From Spirochaetota bacterium (GTDB taxonomy: Bacteria; Spirochaetota; Brevinematia; Brevinematales; Brevinemataceae), in assembly GCA_030154445.1 (NCBI GenBank), contig JAGUQW010000012.1:30593-94592 (forward strand): a stretch of DNA of 64,000 nt, in the 5' to 3' direction. Position numbers and translations under genes: made by a program. Positions 24,813 to 34,288 of this stretch are shown here, one piece after another (the stretch's first letter is position 1; every line of letters starts with the position of its first letter). Below the pieces are notes generated by a model. It was not told where the DNA came from. It was given only the letters and a program-made list of their open reading frames with translations, and searched no databases.

Positions 24813-25760
24813 ATGATAGTACAAGAAAATATAATAGATAACAAAGAAATTAGAACGGCATGTTTAGATGGTATTATTGAAATTGCAAAAAAAGATGATA
24901 AGGTTTGTTTTATTGATACAGATCTTGTTGCATCTAGTGGTTCTGGTGTTTTTCAAAAAGCATTTCCAAAGCGTTTCTTTAATATTGGAATTATGGAAGC
25001 TGAAGCGATTAGTATGGCTGCAGGTTTAGGAGTTACAGGGTACAAATGTTTTGTACACAGTTTTGCTCCTTTTGCATCAAGACGATGTTTTGATCAAGCT
25101 GCAGTCAGTTCTGCTTATACAGATATTCCTATTGTTATTTTGGGTACAGACCCTGGGATTACGACTGCTTATAACGGTGGAACTCATACTACTTTTGAAG
25201 ATATAGCAATGTTTAGATCATTAAGTAATACAAAAGTATTTGATATTTGTGATTCTGTTCAAATGTATGCTATTATCAAAGAACTTGGACAAAATATGAA
25301 AGGACTCAATTATGTTCGTTTTGCAAGAAGACCATCTCGTAAGATTTATCAAGATGAGATGAGCTTTGAAATCGGTAAAGGTATAATGATTAGAGAGGGA
25401 ATTGATATTTGTATCTTTGCCTCTGGAGCAATGGTTTCACAAGCATTAGATACTGCAGATATTTTGAAATCTCAAGGAAAAAGTGTCAGAGTGATAGATC
25501 TTTTTACAATTTTACCAATTGATAAAGATATCATTATCAAAGCTGCAAAAGAGTGTAAACATCTAGTCGCTTTAGATAATCATAATATTAGAGGTGGATT
25601 AGGATCAGCTATTGCAGAAGTATTAGTAGCACACCATCCTGTCAAACTTCAACAGATTGGAGCAGAAAGTTTTGGACAAGTTGCTACTTTTGCTCAATTA
25701 TTAGATATTTTTGCTTGGACTGGAGATAAATTAGCTAAAAAAATTCTTAAAGCTATTTAA
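24813..25760 (+). CDS. transketolase, C-terminal subunit
   Basis: A 315-residue partner of the preceding gene. Residues ~55-75 contain 'NIGIMEAEAISMAAGLG', with the glutamate that activates thiamine pyrophosphate, and ~80-105 have 'FVHSFAPFASRRCFDQAA'. The C-terminal ~120 residues are the swivel domain ('VRVIDLFTILPIDKDI'-like region and 'DNHNIRGGLGSAIAEVL'). The same family includes DXP synthase and pyruvate dehydrogenase E1-beta, but pairing with the N subunit indicates transketolase. Confidence 0.9.
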   Translation: MIVQENIIDNKEIRTACLDGIIEIAKKDDKVCFIDTDLVASSGSGVFQKAFPKRFFNIGIMEAEAISMAAGLGVTGYKCFVHSFAPFASRRCFDQAAVSSAYTDIPIVILGTDPGITTAYNGGTHTTFEDIAMFRSLSNTKVFDICDSVQMYAIIKELGQNMKGLNYVRFARRPSRKIYQDEMSFEIGKGIMIREGIDICIFASGAMVSQALDTADILKSQGKSVRVIDLFTILPIDKDIIIKAAKECKHLVALDNHNIRGGLGSAIAEVLVAHHPVKLQQIGAESFGQVATFAQLLDIFAWTGDKLAKKILKAI

Positions 25761-25835
25761 TTATATTGAAATTCTTTATCTATTATTATAAAAATTCTTA
25801 AAAATATGTTATAATATAATATAAGGAGTAATGGT

Positions 25836-26624
25836 ATGAAATTAAATATAATTATAGTATTATTGGTAGTTGTTATACTAGGAGCTTGTACTCAAAAAAA
25901 CAACAATAAACTTATTGTTGGTATGGAATTAGCGTACCCTCCTTTTGAAACAAAAGATAATGATGGAAATCCTATAGGAGTCAGTGTTGATCTTGCTTAT
26001 GAATTAGGTAAATATCTAAATAAAGAAGTTGTTATTGAAAATATAGCATGGAATGGCTTGATACCTGCTCTGCAAACTGGAAAAATAGATATAATTCTTT
26101 CTTCATTAACAATTACAGAAGCAAGAAAAAGACAAATTGATTTTTCAGATTCTTATTCTAAATCATTGTTAGCAATGCTTGTAAATATCAATTCTCCTGT
26201 TAATTCTCTAGACGATTTGAATCAAAAAGGTAGAATTGTAGCTGTTAAACAAGGTGCTACCCCATTTATTTTTGCACAAAAGTATCTTACAAATGCAACA
26301 ATTAATTCTTTTGCTAGTGAAAGTGCTGCTGTTACAGAGGTTGTACAAGGTAAGGCTGATGCTGTTTTATATGATCAATTAACAATTTTTAGAAATTATC
26401 AAATGAATCCTAATACGACAAAAATTGTAGCCTTAGATATTGCTGATGAAGATGTTGATGTATGGGGTATTGGTATAAAAAAAGGTAAGACTCAATTGCA
26501 AGCTGATATTAATAAATTTCTTATAGAATTTAAAGCAAATGAGGGTTTTAAAGAAATTACAAAAAGACACCTAATAGTAGAAAAAAAAGAATTTGATAAA
26601 CATGATTTTGATTTTTTCTTTTAA
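25836..26624 (+). CDS. polar amino-acid ABC transporter, substrate-binding lipoprotein
   Basis: A 262-residue family 3 binding protein. It has a lipobox 'VILGAC' with the cysteine at ~18. The mature part begins 'LIVGMELAYPPFETKDNDGN', typical of the family, followed by 'DIILSSLTITEARKRQIDFS', which includes the arginine that grips the substrate carboxylate. It would deliver an amino acid such as glutamine, arginine or histidine to the permease encoded next. A C-terminal Phe/Asp/Lys-rich tail is odd. The substrate cannot be told. Confidence 0.85.
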   Translation: MKLNIIIVLLVVVILGACTQKNNNKLIVGMELAYPPFETKDNDGNPIGVSVDLAYELGKYLNKEVVIENIAWNGLIPALQTGKIDIILSSLTITEARKRQIDFSDSYSKSLLAMLVNINSPVNSLDDLNQKGRIVAVKQGATPFIFAQKYLTNATINSFASESAAVTEVVQGKADAVLYDQLTIFRNYQMNPNTTKIVALDIADEDVDVWGIGIKKGKTQLQADINKFLIEFKANEGFKEITKRHLIVEKKEFDKHDFDFFF

Positions 26625-26653
26625 AATAAATAAATTGATTAATAGGGGAATAA

Positions 26654-27424
26654 ATGGATAATAAAATATCAATAAAACCCCCTTCGCTAGTGTATCGATT
26701 AGGTAATATTATTTTATTAATAATGGTATTATTTATTTTTTCATGGTTAACTATTCACAAATTAGAATTACATTTAGATTTTTCAATTTTACTTGAATAT
26801 ACAACACGATTTCGACACGGTTTTTTAATGACAGTAGTAATTAGTTTTTTCTCATTGATTTTTAGTATGATTGTAGGATCATTTACAGTAATAGGAGTTC
26901 GTTCTAAAATATTATTTATATCTTATTTTTGTAGAGTATACATTCAAATTATTAGAGGAACACCTTTGTTGGTACAGATATTTTTCTTTTATTATATTGT
27001 TGGAACAGCATGGGGTATTGAAAATAGATATATTGCAGGAATATTAATATTATCTCTATTTGAAGGCGCTTATATTAGTGAGATTATTCGAGGAGGTTTG
27101 TTATCATTAGATAAACAACAATACGAAATAGCTCAGGCCATAGGACTCTCTAAAAAACAAACACTTAGTTTGGTGATTATTCCTCAATTAATTATTAGAA
27201 TTATGCCAGCATTAGCAGGTCAGTTTGCATCAATTATAAAAGATTCATCACTTTTATCTGTAGTAGCAATAATAGAATTAACACAAACAACACAAGAAAT
27301 TAGTTCAATTAATTATGCGTTATTTGAAAATTATCTTTTTTTAGGGTTATTGTATTTTATATTAACTTTTCCTGTAATTTTATTAAGTCAATATTTGGAG
27401 AAAAAATTTAGTTATGCACATTAA
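26654..27424 (+). CDS. polar amino-acid ABC transporter, permease
   Basis: A 256-residue inner-membrane protein of the HisM/GlnP type. It has five to six hydrophobic segments and the family sequence 'IQIIRGTPLLVQIFFFYY'. The EAA loop that docks the ATPase is 'SLDKQQYEIAQAIGLSKKQT', and 'GQFASIIKDSSLLSVVAI' follows. It overlaps the ATPase gene by 11 bases. It would work as a homodimer with two copies of the ATPase. Confidence 0.9.
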   Translation: MDNKISIKPPSLVYRLGNIILLIMVLFIFSWLTIHKLELHLDFSILLEYTTRFRHGFLMTVVISFFSLIFSMIVGSFTVIGVRSKILFISYFCRVYIQIIRGTPLLVQIFFFYYIVGTAWGIENRYIAGILILSLFEGAYISEIIRGGLLSLDKQQYEIAQAIGLSKKQTLSLVIIPQLIIRIMPALAGQFASIIKDSSLLSVVAIIELTQTTQEISSINYALFENYLFLGLLYFILTFPVILLSQYLEKKFSYAH

Positions 27425-28142
27425 ATTAGAGGCAATAAATCATTTTTTTTCTGATGAAAAAAAAGTGTTAAACAATCTTAATTTTGAAGATGAATGTAAC
27501 TCTCTTGCTATTATAGGTTCTTCTGGAGGTGGAAAATCCACTTTATTAAGAATTTTAGGTGGATTGTTATATCCTAGTTCAGGTAATTTTTATTTCAATT
27601 ATAATAAAATTGACTTTAAAGAACATAATGAATGGTATAAAAAAATAGGGTTTGTTTTTCAAAGTAATGGATTATTCCCCCATTTAACAGGTTTACAGAA
27701 TATTACACTTCCTTTAACTAAAGTATTTAATCTTACTGTAATAGATGCTACTAAAAAAGCTAATGAGTTATTAGAACGATTTGGTTTATTAAAAGATGCA
27801 CATAAATATCCACATCAATTATCAGGCGGACAATGTCAACGAATTGCTATAGCTAGAGCAATCATTGTTAATCCTGAATTATTATTATTAGATGAGCCTA
27901 CATCTGCTCTAGACCCAGAATACACTTTAGAAGTTTTAAATATGATTAATGAATTGGTAATAGAAGGTCAAAATATTATTGTAGTTACTCATGAAATGGG
28001 ATTTGCACGATTAGCTTGTGAAAAAGCAATGTTTTTATACGATGGTAAGATTATAGAACATAATAAAAGTGAGAACTTTTTTAACAATCCACAAAGTCCA
28101 GAGTTAAATTATTTTTTAGCTAAAATACTAGAATGGAATTAA
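27414..28142 (+). CDS. polar amino-acid ABC transporter, ATP-binding protein
   Basis: A 242-residue ATPase. It has Walker A 'GSSGGGKSTL' (residues ~35-44), the Q loop in 'IGFVFQSNGLFPHLT', the signature 'LSGGQCQRIAIARA', Walker B 'LLLLDEPTSALDPE' and the H loop in 'VVTHEMGFA'. All functional residues are present. It closes the transporter unit, which is followed by a 147-base gap and a new promoter. Confidence 0.95.
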   Translation: MHIKLEAINHFFSDEKKVLNNLNFEDECNSLAIIGSSGGGKSTLLRILGGLLYPSSGNFYFNYNKIDFKEHNEWYKKIGFVFQSNGLFPHLTGLQNITLPLTKVFNLTVIDATKKANELLERFGLLKDAHKYPHQLSGGQCQRIAIARAIIVNPELLLLDEPTSALDPEYTLEVLNMINELVIEGQNIIVVTHEMGFARLACEKAMFLYDGKIIEHNKSENFFNNPQSPELNYFLAKILEWN

Positions 28143-28175
28143 AATATAAATTATTTATAAAAATATATAGAGATA

Positions 28176-28204
28176 TTGACATAACTAAAAAAAAAGTATA
28201 AAAT
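28176..28204 (+). promoter_or_regulatory. promoter of the oxaloacetate decarboxylase operon
   Basis: TTGACA (28176-28181), 17 bases and TAAAAT (28199-28204). An 85-base leader follows before the TTG start of oadA. Confidence 0.6.
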
Positions 28205-28289
28205 ATAGACATATATTATGTTGGTAATACAAGAATATATATACTTATAATAAAAATCTAAATAGAGAAATTAAGCATAGGGGGAGAAT

Positions 28290-29663
28290 TTGAACACTAT
28301 TAATATTACAGAAACAGTTCTTCGTGATGGACATCAGTCCTTATTGGCAACAAGAATGCCAACTGAAGATATGTTACCTATTTTAGAAAAAATGGATGAA
28401 GTTGGGTATAGATCTTTAGAAATGTGGGGTGGAGCTACTTTTGATGTGGCTATGAGATTTTTAAATCAAGACCCATGGGATCGTTTAAAAGAAATAAAAA
28501 AATATGTGAAAAAAACACCTTTACAGATGTTATTAAGAGGTCAAACCCTTGTTGGCTATAGACATTATGCAGATGATACGGTTGATCTATTTATAAGAAA
28601 AGCTATAGAGAATGGAATAGATATTGTTCGTATTTTTGATGCTTTAAATGATATTGAAAATATTAGAGTTCCACTAGAAGCTGTAAAAAAATATGGTGGT
28701 ATAGCTCAAGCTGCGCTATCATATACTATCAGTCCTGTGCATTCAATTGAATTTTTTGTAAATTTGGCAAAACAATATAGAGATCTTGGTGCAGATGAAA
28801 TTGCTATCAAAGATATGGCTGGTATTTTATTACCTGAAACAGGATATAAGTTGGTTTCAGCTATAAAAAAAGAAATGCCAAATATTCCTATTGTTGTACA
28901 TACACATGATACTGCTGGTATTGGATCTATTCTTTATAAAAGAGTTACTGATGCTGGTGCTTATTCTATTGACACATCAATATCTTCTTTAGGTGGAGGA
29001 TCTGCACAACCTGTAACAGAAAGTATTGTCAAATGTTTTGAAGGAAGTACTCGCCCAACAACATTAAATCAAGAATTACTTTCAGAGATAGCTGATTATT
29101 TCAAGTTATTACGAAATAAATACATGAATCAAAATTTAATTAATATTCAATCTTATTTTACAGAACCTAAACTTATTGAATATCAATTACCTGGAGGTAT
29201 GCTCAGTAATCTTATTTCTCAATTAACATCTCAAAAATCAATGGATAAATATGAAGAGGTTCTTCGAGAAATACCAAGAGTCAGAGCTGATTTTGGTTAT
29301 CCAGCGTTAGTAACTCCTATTAGTCAAATTGTAGGAACACAAGCAGTTATGAATGTACTACTAGGTGAACGATATAAAATTTGTTCCAAAGAAGCTAAAG
29401 ATTATATTAGTGGATTTTATGGAAAAAGTTCTGTACCTATCAAATCTGAAATTATGCAAAAAATTTGTGGTACAGAAAAATATTATACAGGATCTCCTTC
29501 TGCATTAGTAAAACCTGAATTAGAAAATGCTCGTAAAGAATATGCACATATTATTAATAATGATGAAGAATTATTATCATGTATTTTGTTTCCACAAATA
29601 GCAAAATCGTATCTAGAATCTAAAAAAAATACAGATTATATAGAAGTAGAAATACTACCATAA
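28290..29663 (+). CDS. oadA: oxaloacetate decarboxylase alpha, carboxyltransferase subunit
   Basis: A 457-residue carboxyltransferase that moves CO2 from oxaloacetate to biotin. It begins at a TTG after GGGGGAG; no ATG fits the family's N-terminus 'INITETVLRDGHQSLLATRM'. This segment carries the metal-binding aspartate, and 'VHTHDTAGIGS' supplies the two metal histidines; 'AIKDMAG' holds the lysine. The usual C-terminal biotin domain of OadA (full length ~590) is missing and is encoded apart at 30012. The four genes of the operon thus supply the complete membrane pump. Confidence 0.9.
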   Translation: MNTINITETVLRDGHQSLLATRMPTEDMLPILEKMDEVGYRSLEMWGGATFDVAMRFLNQDPWDRLKEIKKYVKKTPLQMLLRGQTLVGYRHYADDTVDLFIRKAIENGIDIVRIFDALNDIENIRVPLEAVKKYGGIAQAALSYTISPVHSIEFFVNLAKQYRDLGADEIAIKDMAGILLPETGYKLVSAIKKEMPNIPIVVHTHDTAGIGSILYKRVTDAGAYSIDTSISSLGGGSAQPVTESIVKCFEGSTRPTTLNQELLSEIADYFKLLRNKYMNQNLINIQSYFTEPKLIEYQLPGGMLSNLISQLTSQKSMDKYEEVLREIPRVRADFGYPALVTPISQIVGTQAVMNVLLGERYKICSKEAKDYISGFYGKSSVPIKSEIMQKICGTEKYYTGSPSALVKPELENARKEYAHIINNDEELLSCILFPQIAKSYLESKKNTDYIEVEILP

Positions 29664-29682
29664 TTTATTAAAGGAGTATCGA

Positions 29683-29985
29683 ATGTTTGGAGATATACTT
29701 ACACTTACTGATACGGCTCTTATTACATTTTTAGGAATGGGAGTAGTTTTTCTAGTACTAATACTATTAACAATGATTTTGAGTTTATTTCGTTTTATTC
29801 CAGTAAATAATATCACTATAATTTCAACATCTATTGAGAAATCTACGGATATATCACCAGCATATTTTTCTGTTGTCTCATCTCTTCACAAAGCGATTAT
29901 TATAGCAACGATTTTAGAAAGTCTTGAAATTACAACAAAGAAAACTCAAGTTAGAATTACAAGTATTCATAAAATTTCATGCTAA
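29683..29985 (+). CDS. oadG: oxaloacetate decarboxylase gamma-like subunit
   Basis: A 100-residue protein with one N-terminal membrane helix (ITFLGMGVVFLVLILLTMIL) and a small soluble tail. This is the OadG plan: it joins the carboxyltransferase to the membrane pump. The tail lacks the typical histidine/zinc-rich end. It sits 19 bases after oadA and 26 before the biotin carrier gene. The assignment depends on its place and topology. Confidence 0.8.
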   Translation: MFGDILTLTDTALITFLGMGVVFLVLILLTMILSLFRFIPVNNITIISTSIEKSTDISPAYFSVVSSLHKAIIIATILESLEITTKKTQVRITSIHKISC

Positions 29986-30011
29986 TAAAACAGTAAAAAT
30001 GGAGAATAATA

Positions 30012-30386
30012 ATGTCAAAAATGTATAAAGTTAAAGTTGAAGGAAATATATACGAAGTAGAAGTTGAATTTGTTTCAGAGACAGCTGCATTTGCTCCTAT
30101 ACAGAATCAAGTACCAGCAACATCTTCGGCTCAACCTCAATCAACAACTTCATCAGTATCTGTTACAGGAAAAGGAATACCAATTATAGCACCAATGCAA
30201 GGTAATATTTGGAAAATTGTGAAAAATATTGGTGATACCGTAAAAACAGGAGAAACGATTCTTATATTAGAAGCTATGAAAATGGAAAATAATATTATTG
30301 CTCCAAAAGATGGCACTATAGTTTCTTTATTAGTAAAAGAAGGTCAATTAGTTGATAGTGGATCTACTTTGGTAGAGCTTGCATAG
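30012..30386 (+). CDS. biotin carrier subunit of the decarboxylase
   Basis: A 124-residue biotinyl protein. A short N-terminal domain (KVKVEGNIYEVEVEFV) is joined by a Pro/Ala/Ser/Thr/Gln linker (residues ~35-60) to the lipoyl-like domain, with the biotinylated lysine in 'LEAMKMENNI'. It shuttles CO2 between OadA and OadB. In many species this domain is fused to the end of OadA; here it is free-standing, as in glutaconyl-CoA and methylmalonyl-CoA decarboxylases. The OadA-type transferase still favours oxaloacetate. Confidence 0.9.
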   Translation: MSKMYKVKVEGNIYEVEVEFVSETAAFAPIQNQVPATSSAQPQSTTSSVSVTGKGIPIIAPMQGNIWKIVKNIGDTVKTGETILILEAMKMENNIIAPKDGTIVSLLVKEGQLVDSGSTLVELA

Positions 30387-30395
30387 GAGAATACA

Positions 30396-31517
30396 ATGCA
30401 AGAATTATTGTTAAATTTATATCAAACAACTGGAATTGCAATGATGACTATATCTTCATTAATAATGATAGGTATAGGGCTGATATTATTATATTTAGCT
30501 ATTGCAAAAGGTTATGAACCTTATTTATTATTACCTATAGCTTTTGGTATGTTATGGATTAATCTACCAACATCTATAGGAGAAGGATTGATGAATGAGG
30601 GAGGATTATTATATATTTTATATCAAGGTGTAAAATTAGGTATTTATCCACCACTAATATTTTTAGGGATAGGGATGCTTACAGATTTTGCTCCTTTAAT
30701 TGCAAATCCAAAAAGTTTATTATTAGGAGCTGCTGCTCAATTAGGAATATTTTTGGCTTTTTGGATTGCTGTTTTATTAGGAATGACAGGACCTGAAGCG
30801 GCTGCTATTAGTATTATTGGTGGTGCTGATGGACCAACAGCTATTTATTTAACATCCAAATTAGCACCTCATTTATTAGGACCTATAGCTATTGCAGCTT
30901 ATTCATATATGGCGTTAGTTCCTATTATTCAACCACCTATTATGAGATTACTTACAACAAAGAAAGAAAGACTTATAAAAATGGAACAGTTGCGGTATGT
31001 ATCTCAACGAGAAAAAATACTATTCCCTATTGTTGTAATGATTATTATTATTATGATAGTACCTTCATCAACATCTTTAGTTGGAATGTTAATGTTAGGA
31101 AATTTATTTAAAGAAAGTGGCGTAGTTCCTAATTTAGTTGAAAATGGAAAAAACGCTTTATTGTATATAGTTACTATATTTCTAGGAATTACTGTAGGAG
31201 CGACAGCTAAAGCTGAAACTTTTTTAATAATTGATACTTTAAAAATACTCACAATAGGATTATTTGCATTTATTATTGGTACTGCTGGTGGTGTTTTATT
31301 AGGAAAGGTAATGTGCATACTTAGTGGTCAAAAAATAAATCCTCTTATTGGAGCTGCTGGTGTTAGTGCTGTTCCTATGTCTGCTCGGATTGTTCAAAAG
31401 GTAGGAGTAGAAGAGGATCCAACTAATTTTTTATTGATGCATGCCATGGGACCAAATGTTGCTGGAGTGATAGGTTCAGCTGTTGCTGCTGGGACATTAT
31501 TAAGTTTCTTTAAATAA
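30396..31517 (+). CDS. oadB: oxaloacetate decarboxylase beta, sodium pump subunit
   Basis: A 373-residue membrane protein with about nine to eleven helices. It decarboxylates carboxybiotin and pumps sodium ions out. Family hallmarks are 'LIFLGIGMLTDFAPLIANPK' (aspartate), 'IIGGADGPTAIYLTSKLAP', and 'LIGAAGVSAVPMSARIVQKV' to 'HAMGPNVAGVIGSAVAAG' near the C-terminus. All conserved polar residues of the sodium path that I can place are present. The operon ends with a terminator at 31554-31584. Confidence 0.95.
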   Translation: MQELLLNLYQTTGIAMMTISSLIMIGIGLILLYLAIAKGYEPYLLLPIAFGMLWINLPTSIGEGLMNEGGLLYILYQGVKLGIYPPLIFLGIGMLTDFAPLIANPKSLLLGAAAQLGIFLAFWIAVLLGMTGPEAAAISIIGGADGPTAIYLTSKLAPHLLGPIAIAAYSYMALVPIIQPPIMRLLTTKKERLIKMEQLRYVSQREKILFPIVVMIIIIMIVPSSTSLVGMLMLGNLFKESGVVPNLVENGKNALLYIVTIFLGITVGATAKAETFLIIDTLKILTIGLFAFIIGTAGGVLLGKVMCILSGQKINPLIGAAGVSAVPMSARIVQKVGVEEDPTNFLLMHAMGPNVAGVIGSAVAAGTLLSFFK

Positions 31518-31553
31518 ATATAACACTACTATATATATAAATTATTAAAAATA

Positions 31554-31584
31554 AAAAACACAAGTTTAATACTTGTGTTTTTTT
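31554..31584. terminator. bidirectional terminator between oadB and the TrmB-like gene
   Basis: AAAACACAAGT and ACTTGTGTTTT pair across a TTAAT loop, flanked by A and T runs. Confidence 0.9.
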
Positions 31585-31587
31585 AAG

Positions 31588-32394
31588 TTAAATAATATTT
31601 TCAAAAAACTCTTTATCTTTATCAAAAAGATAAAGAGTTAATTTTGATGGTGTTAGGACTTGATTAAGTCTATATAAGACAATTTTCATCCTAATAAAAT
31701 CTTGTGTTGTTGTTACTTGAGCTGGTCTCATACTTTGACAAGCTTTCCCTACATCCATATCAGCTATAATAGAATATTTATTATCAACTACTATTATAAT
31801 TCTATCATCATCTATGCATGAATTTTTAATATTTCTATCAATTTTATAAGTATAAAGATCCGTACCTGGTAAATGAATATCTCTATAAGAAAATCCAATA
31901 ACTTGTACTCCTGATGCAACTTTTTTTGATAAATATTCTTTTAAAAATATAGCATAAGTTTCATGATTAAAATAAAAAAGAATTTCTTTTTTGGCTTTAG
32001 TAATAATATCTTGAATATTTGCAATAATTGTATCTTTATCAGATAAATTCCAAAAATCATCATTATCTGTATCTTTATCTTGAAAAAAAGCTAAGGATAC
32101 AGATAATGATGATTTAGCATCTGTAAAACGTTTTTCTAATGTTGTAAGAAAATTTTCTGGAGAAATAGGGCTATATTGTTCTGGGGAATCTTTTACAATT
32201 TTCACTCCACCTTTTTCAACAAGTCTTGTAAGCATTTCATAGACAATAGGTCTTAATATACCGCTATCCTTAGCTAATTTATACCCTGTTACGGGATAAT
32301 TTTTTAATAATGCTAAATAAACAGAAGCTTCATTTCTACTAAGCCCAAGCTCTTCAAAACGATCAAGAAAATGAGAAGAGGTATTATCTGACAT
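31588..32394 (-). CDS. TrmB-family transcription regulator
   Basis: A 268-residue protein. Residues ~8-80 form a winged helix of the TrmB type: 'LGLSRNEASVYLALLKNYPV', 'GYKLAKDSGILRPIVYEMLT', 'LVEKGGVKIV'. Residues ~110-268 resemble the sugar-sensing domain. Members are usually regulators of sugar uptake or metabolism. It converges on the oad operon and is 21 bases after lptA, so either a target in sugar use elsewhere (for instance the PTS unit) or envelope genes are possible. Confidence 0.8.
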   Translation of the reverse strand: MSDNTSSHFLDRFEELGLSRNEASVYLALLKNYPVTGYKLAKDSGILRPIVYEMLTRLVEKGGVKIVKDSPEQYSPISPENFLTTLEKRFTDAKSSLSVSLAFFQDKDTDNDDFWNLSDKDTIIANIQDIITKAKKEILFYFNHETYAIFLKEYLSKKVASGVQVIGFSYRDIHLPGTDLYTYKIDRNIKNSCIDDDRIIIVVDNKYSIIADMDVGKACQSMRPAQVTTTQDFIRMKIVLYRLNQVLTPSKLTLYLFDKDKEFFENII

Positions 32395-32415
32395 AATTTC
32401 TCCTAAAAATTTAGT

Positions 32416-33450
32416 TTATTGATTTCTATCAAAAAACCCTCTACCACCACCAAGTATTTCCATATTATTAGAGTCAATATTTATAATGATTTCAGTACCA
32501 AAAATTTCAGAACCTTTTTGTACTAAACGAGGATTGCCATACATATTAATCATATTATTAGAACCATGAAAAACAGCCCATCTAGAATATGCTATTTGAT
32601 CACCATTTCCTTGAATAGAAACAACATCACCGATTAAATTACCTGTATCAGTAGCTTTGTTGAATTCTATTATATTAGCATGAGATATAGTATTTTGTTC
32701 TTGAAAAAAAATTGATGGATTTATTAAGGCTTTATAAAAATCAGTTTCATGATTATAAAAAAGGACATCAGATTGAAGAGTAAATCCATCTTCTTCTGAA
32801 TTTGCAATTACAGAACCTCGAGCAATATAATTATCTAGTTCTCCATTTTTAAATTGCACATTCAAACGATCTGCAACAAGTTTTTGAGTATCAGATATAG
32901 TTTGGACATTTCCTGAAACAATCATTTTATCCTCTTTTGACCAAATTCTAACCTCTTCTCCTGTAATAAATGTTGTTCCATCATCGATAGCTATATTACC
33001 TTGAACATGAATATAAGAATCATCAGGATATATTGTAATAACTCTTCCTGTAATTTTTGTAGAAATATTATTACCTTGTTCTAATAAAATTTGAGGAGAT
33101 TTTCTTAGAATAATTTTTTTTTCTTTTGTAAAATAAGTTCCTTCTTGTGCTGAAAAAAATGTTCTATTATTTAAATCTGCAAATCTTAAATTACCATAAG
33201 CATAACCAATTTCTTCTTTTTCATCGTAAGTCATTGTATCAGAAACTAATGCAATAGGTCCTTGACTGAGGGTTGGTCGTCTATTATTAAATGTTTCAAG
33301 AATAACTAATCCATCTATTGTTTTAAATATACTTTTTCCTGCTGTTACAGCAACAGAAACGGATAATCCGTTAATTAAAGAAAATTGGACAATAAATAAT
33401 AAGCTAAATAAGGTCACAATAAAAATATATTGTAGGTTTTTAGACGACAT
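32416..33450 (-). CDS. LptA/OstA-like periplasmic protein
   Basis: A 344-residue protein with an N-terminal signal/anchor (FIVTLFSLLFIVQFSLI). It contains OstA-type repeats, beta-jellyroll strands with 'GEEVRIWSKEDKMIVSGNVQ' and 'ARGSVIANSEEDGFTLQSDV' among them. This family forms the bridge that carries lipopolysaccharide or lipooligosaccharide across the periplasm. It is longer than E. coli LptA (~185), with two or more OstA units. It follows the LptC-like gene by two bases. It suggests the outer membrane has LPS-like lipids. Confidence 0.8.
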   Translation of the reverse strand: MSSKNLQYIFIVTLFSLLFIVQFSLINGLSVSVAVTAGKSIFKTIDGLVILETFNNRRPTLSQGPIALVSDTMTYDEKEEIGYAYGNLRFADLNNRTFFSAQEGTYFTKEKKIILRKSPQILLEQGNNISTKITGRVITIYPDDSYIHVQGNIAIDDGTTFITGEEVRIWSKEDKMIVSGNVQTISDTQKLVADRLNVQFKNGELDNYIARGSVIANSEEDGFTLQSDVLFYNHETDFYKALINPSIFFQEQNTISHANIIEFNKATDTGNLIGDVVSIQGNGDQIAYSRWAVFHGSNNMINMYGNPRLVQKGSEIFGTEIIINIDSNNMEILGGGRGFFDRNQ

Positions 33451-33452
33451 TG

Positions 33453-34082
33453 TTAAGTCCCTTCAATAGCTTCTTCATCTTCTAATAGTTTGAATTCATT
33501 TTCAAATTCTTTAGAAGAATTAGTAGAGCTAGAATTTTGTTGAGAATCGTCACTATCAGTTAATATTTGTCCTACACTATTATTAAGTTCTATATGTTCT
33601 AATGCTGAATCAGAAACCATATCATATCCTGTTATTTTATGTGATCCTCTTGTATAAGTTACTAATTTATTAGTTTCAGAGTAAAATAATTCTTTATTTT
33701 GATCCCAATATACTTTTTCTGTTTGAAGTTCACTTTGATTTGCAGAAAAAATACGAACTTCACCATCTGCAATAAGATTTCCAATATTTTGTTGAATACT
33801 ACCTTTATTGGCTACAAGTACTGACTTTATTTGATTACTTTCAGAAAACAAAGTCATAGTAAAATTATACAAATATACTATATCACTTTTGTCATAAGTA
33901 TTTGCTTGAGCAGCTTTGATTTCCCATTCTCGAAATCCACTTTTTTCAGTATAAGTATATAAAAAATCTTGCATAGAAGCTGCTGGTAAGTTTCTTTGTT
34001 CTCTATCATTTCTTCCTAATTTAATACCACAAGAAGTTATAAATATAAGTAAAGATAAATATATAAATTTTATTGTTTTCAA
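33453..34082 (-). CDS. LptC-like lipoprotein
   Basis: A 209-residue protein with a lipobox 'LLIFITSC' (cysteine at ~18). Residues ~35-150 match the LptC pattern: 'FLYTYTEKSGFREWEIKAAQ', 'VYLYNFTMTLFSESNQIKSV', 'GEVRIFSANQSELQTEKVYW'. LptC takes LPS from the inner-membrane transporter and passes it to LptA, encoded next. E. coli LptC is anchored by a helix; a lipid anchor here is a variation. The C-terminal ~40 residues are acidic and Ser/Asn-rich. Confidence 0.75.
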   Translation of the reverse strand: MKTIKFIYLSLLIFITSCGIKLGRNDREQRNLPAASMQDFLYTYTEKSGFREWEIKAAQANTYDKSDIVYLYNFTMTLFSESNQIKSVLVANKGSIQQNIGNLIADGEVRIFSANQSELQTEKVYWDQNKELFYSETNKLVTYTRGSHKITGYDMVSDSALEHIELNNSVGQILTDSDDSQQNSSSTNSSKEFENEFKLLEDEEAIEGT

Positions 34083-34106
34083 AAAATACTCACATATATG
34101 ATATAA

Positions 34107-34140
34107 AAAAAGTACCTAGTATAGAATCTAGGTACTTTTT
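34107..34140 (-). terminator. terminator of tRNA-Glu
   Basis: AAAAAGTACCTAG and CTAGGTACTTTTT form a strong stem just past the tRNA on the minus strand and ahead of lptC. Confidence 0.85.
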
Positions 34141-34143
34141 AAT

Positions 34144-34215
<72 letters not shown>

Positions 34216-34288
34216 TTAATGACTAATGTACTAATATTATATAATATTTTGTATTAGATGTCAATACTTTTTTATTATTTTTTATTAT

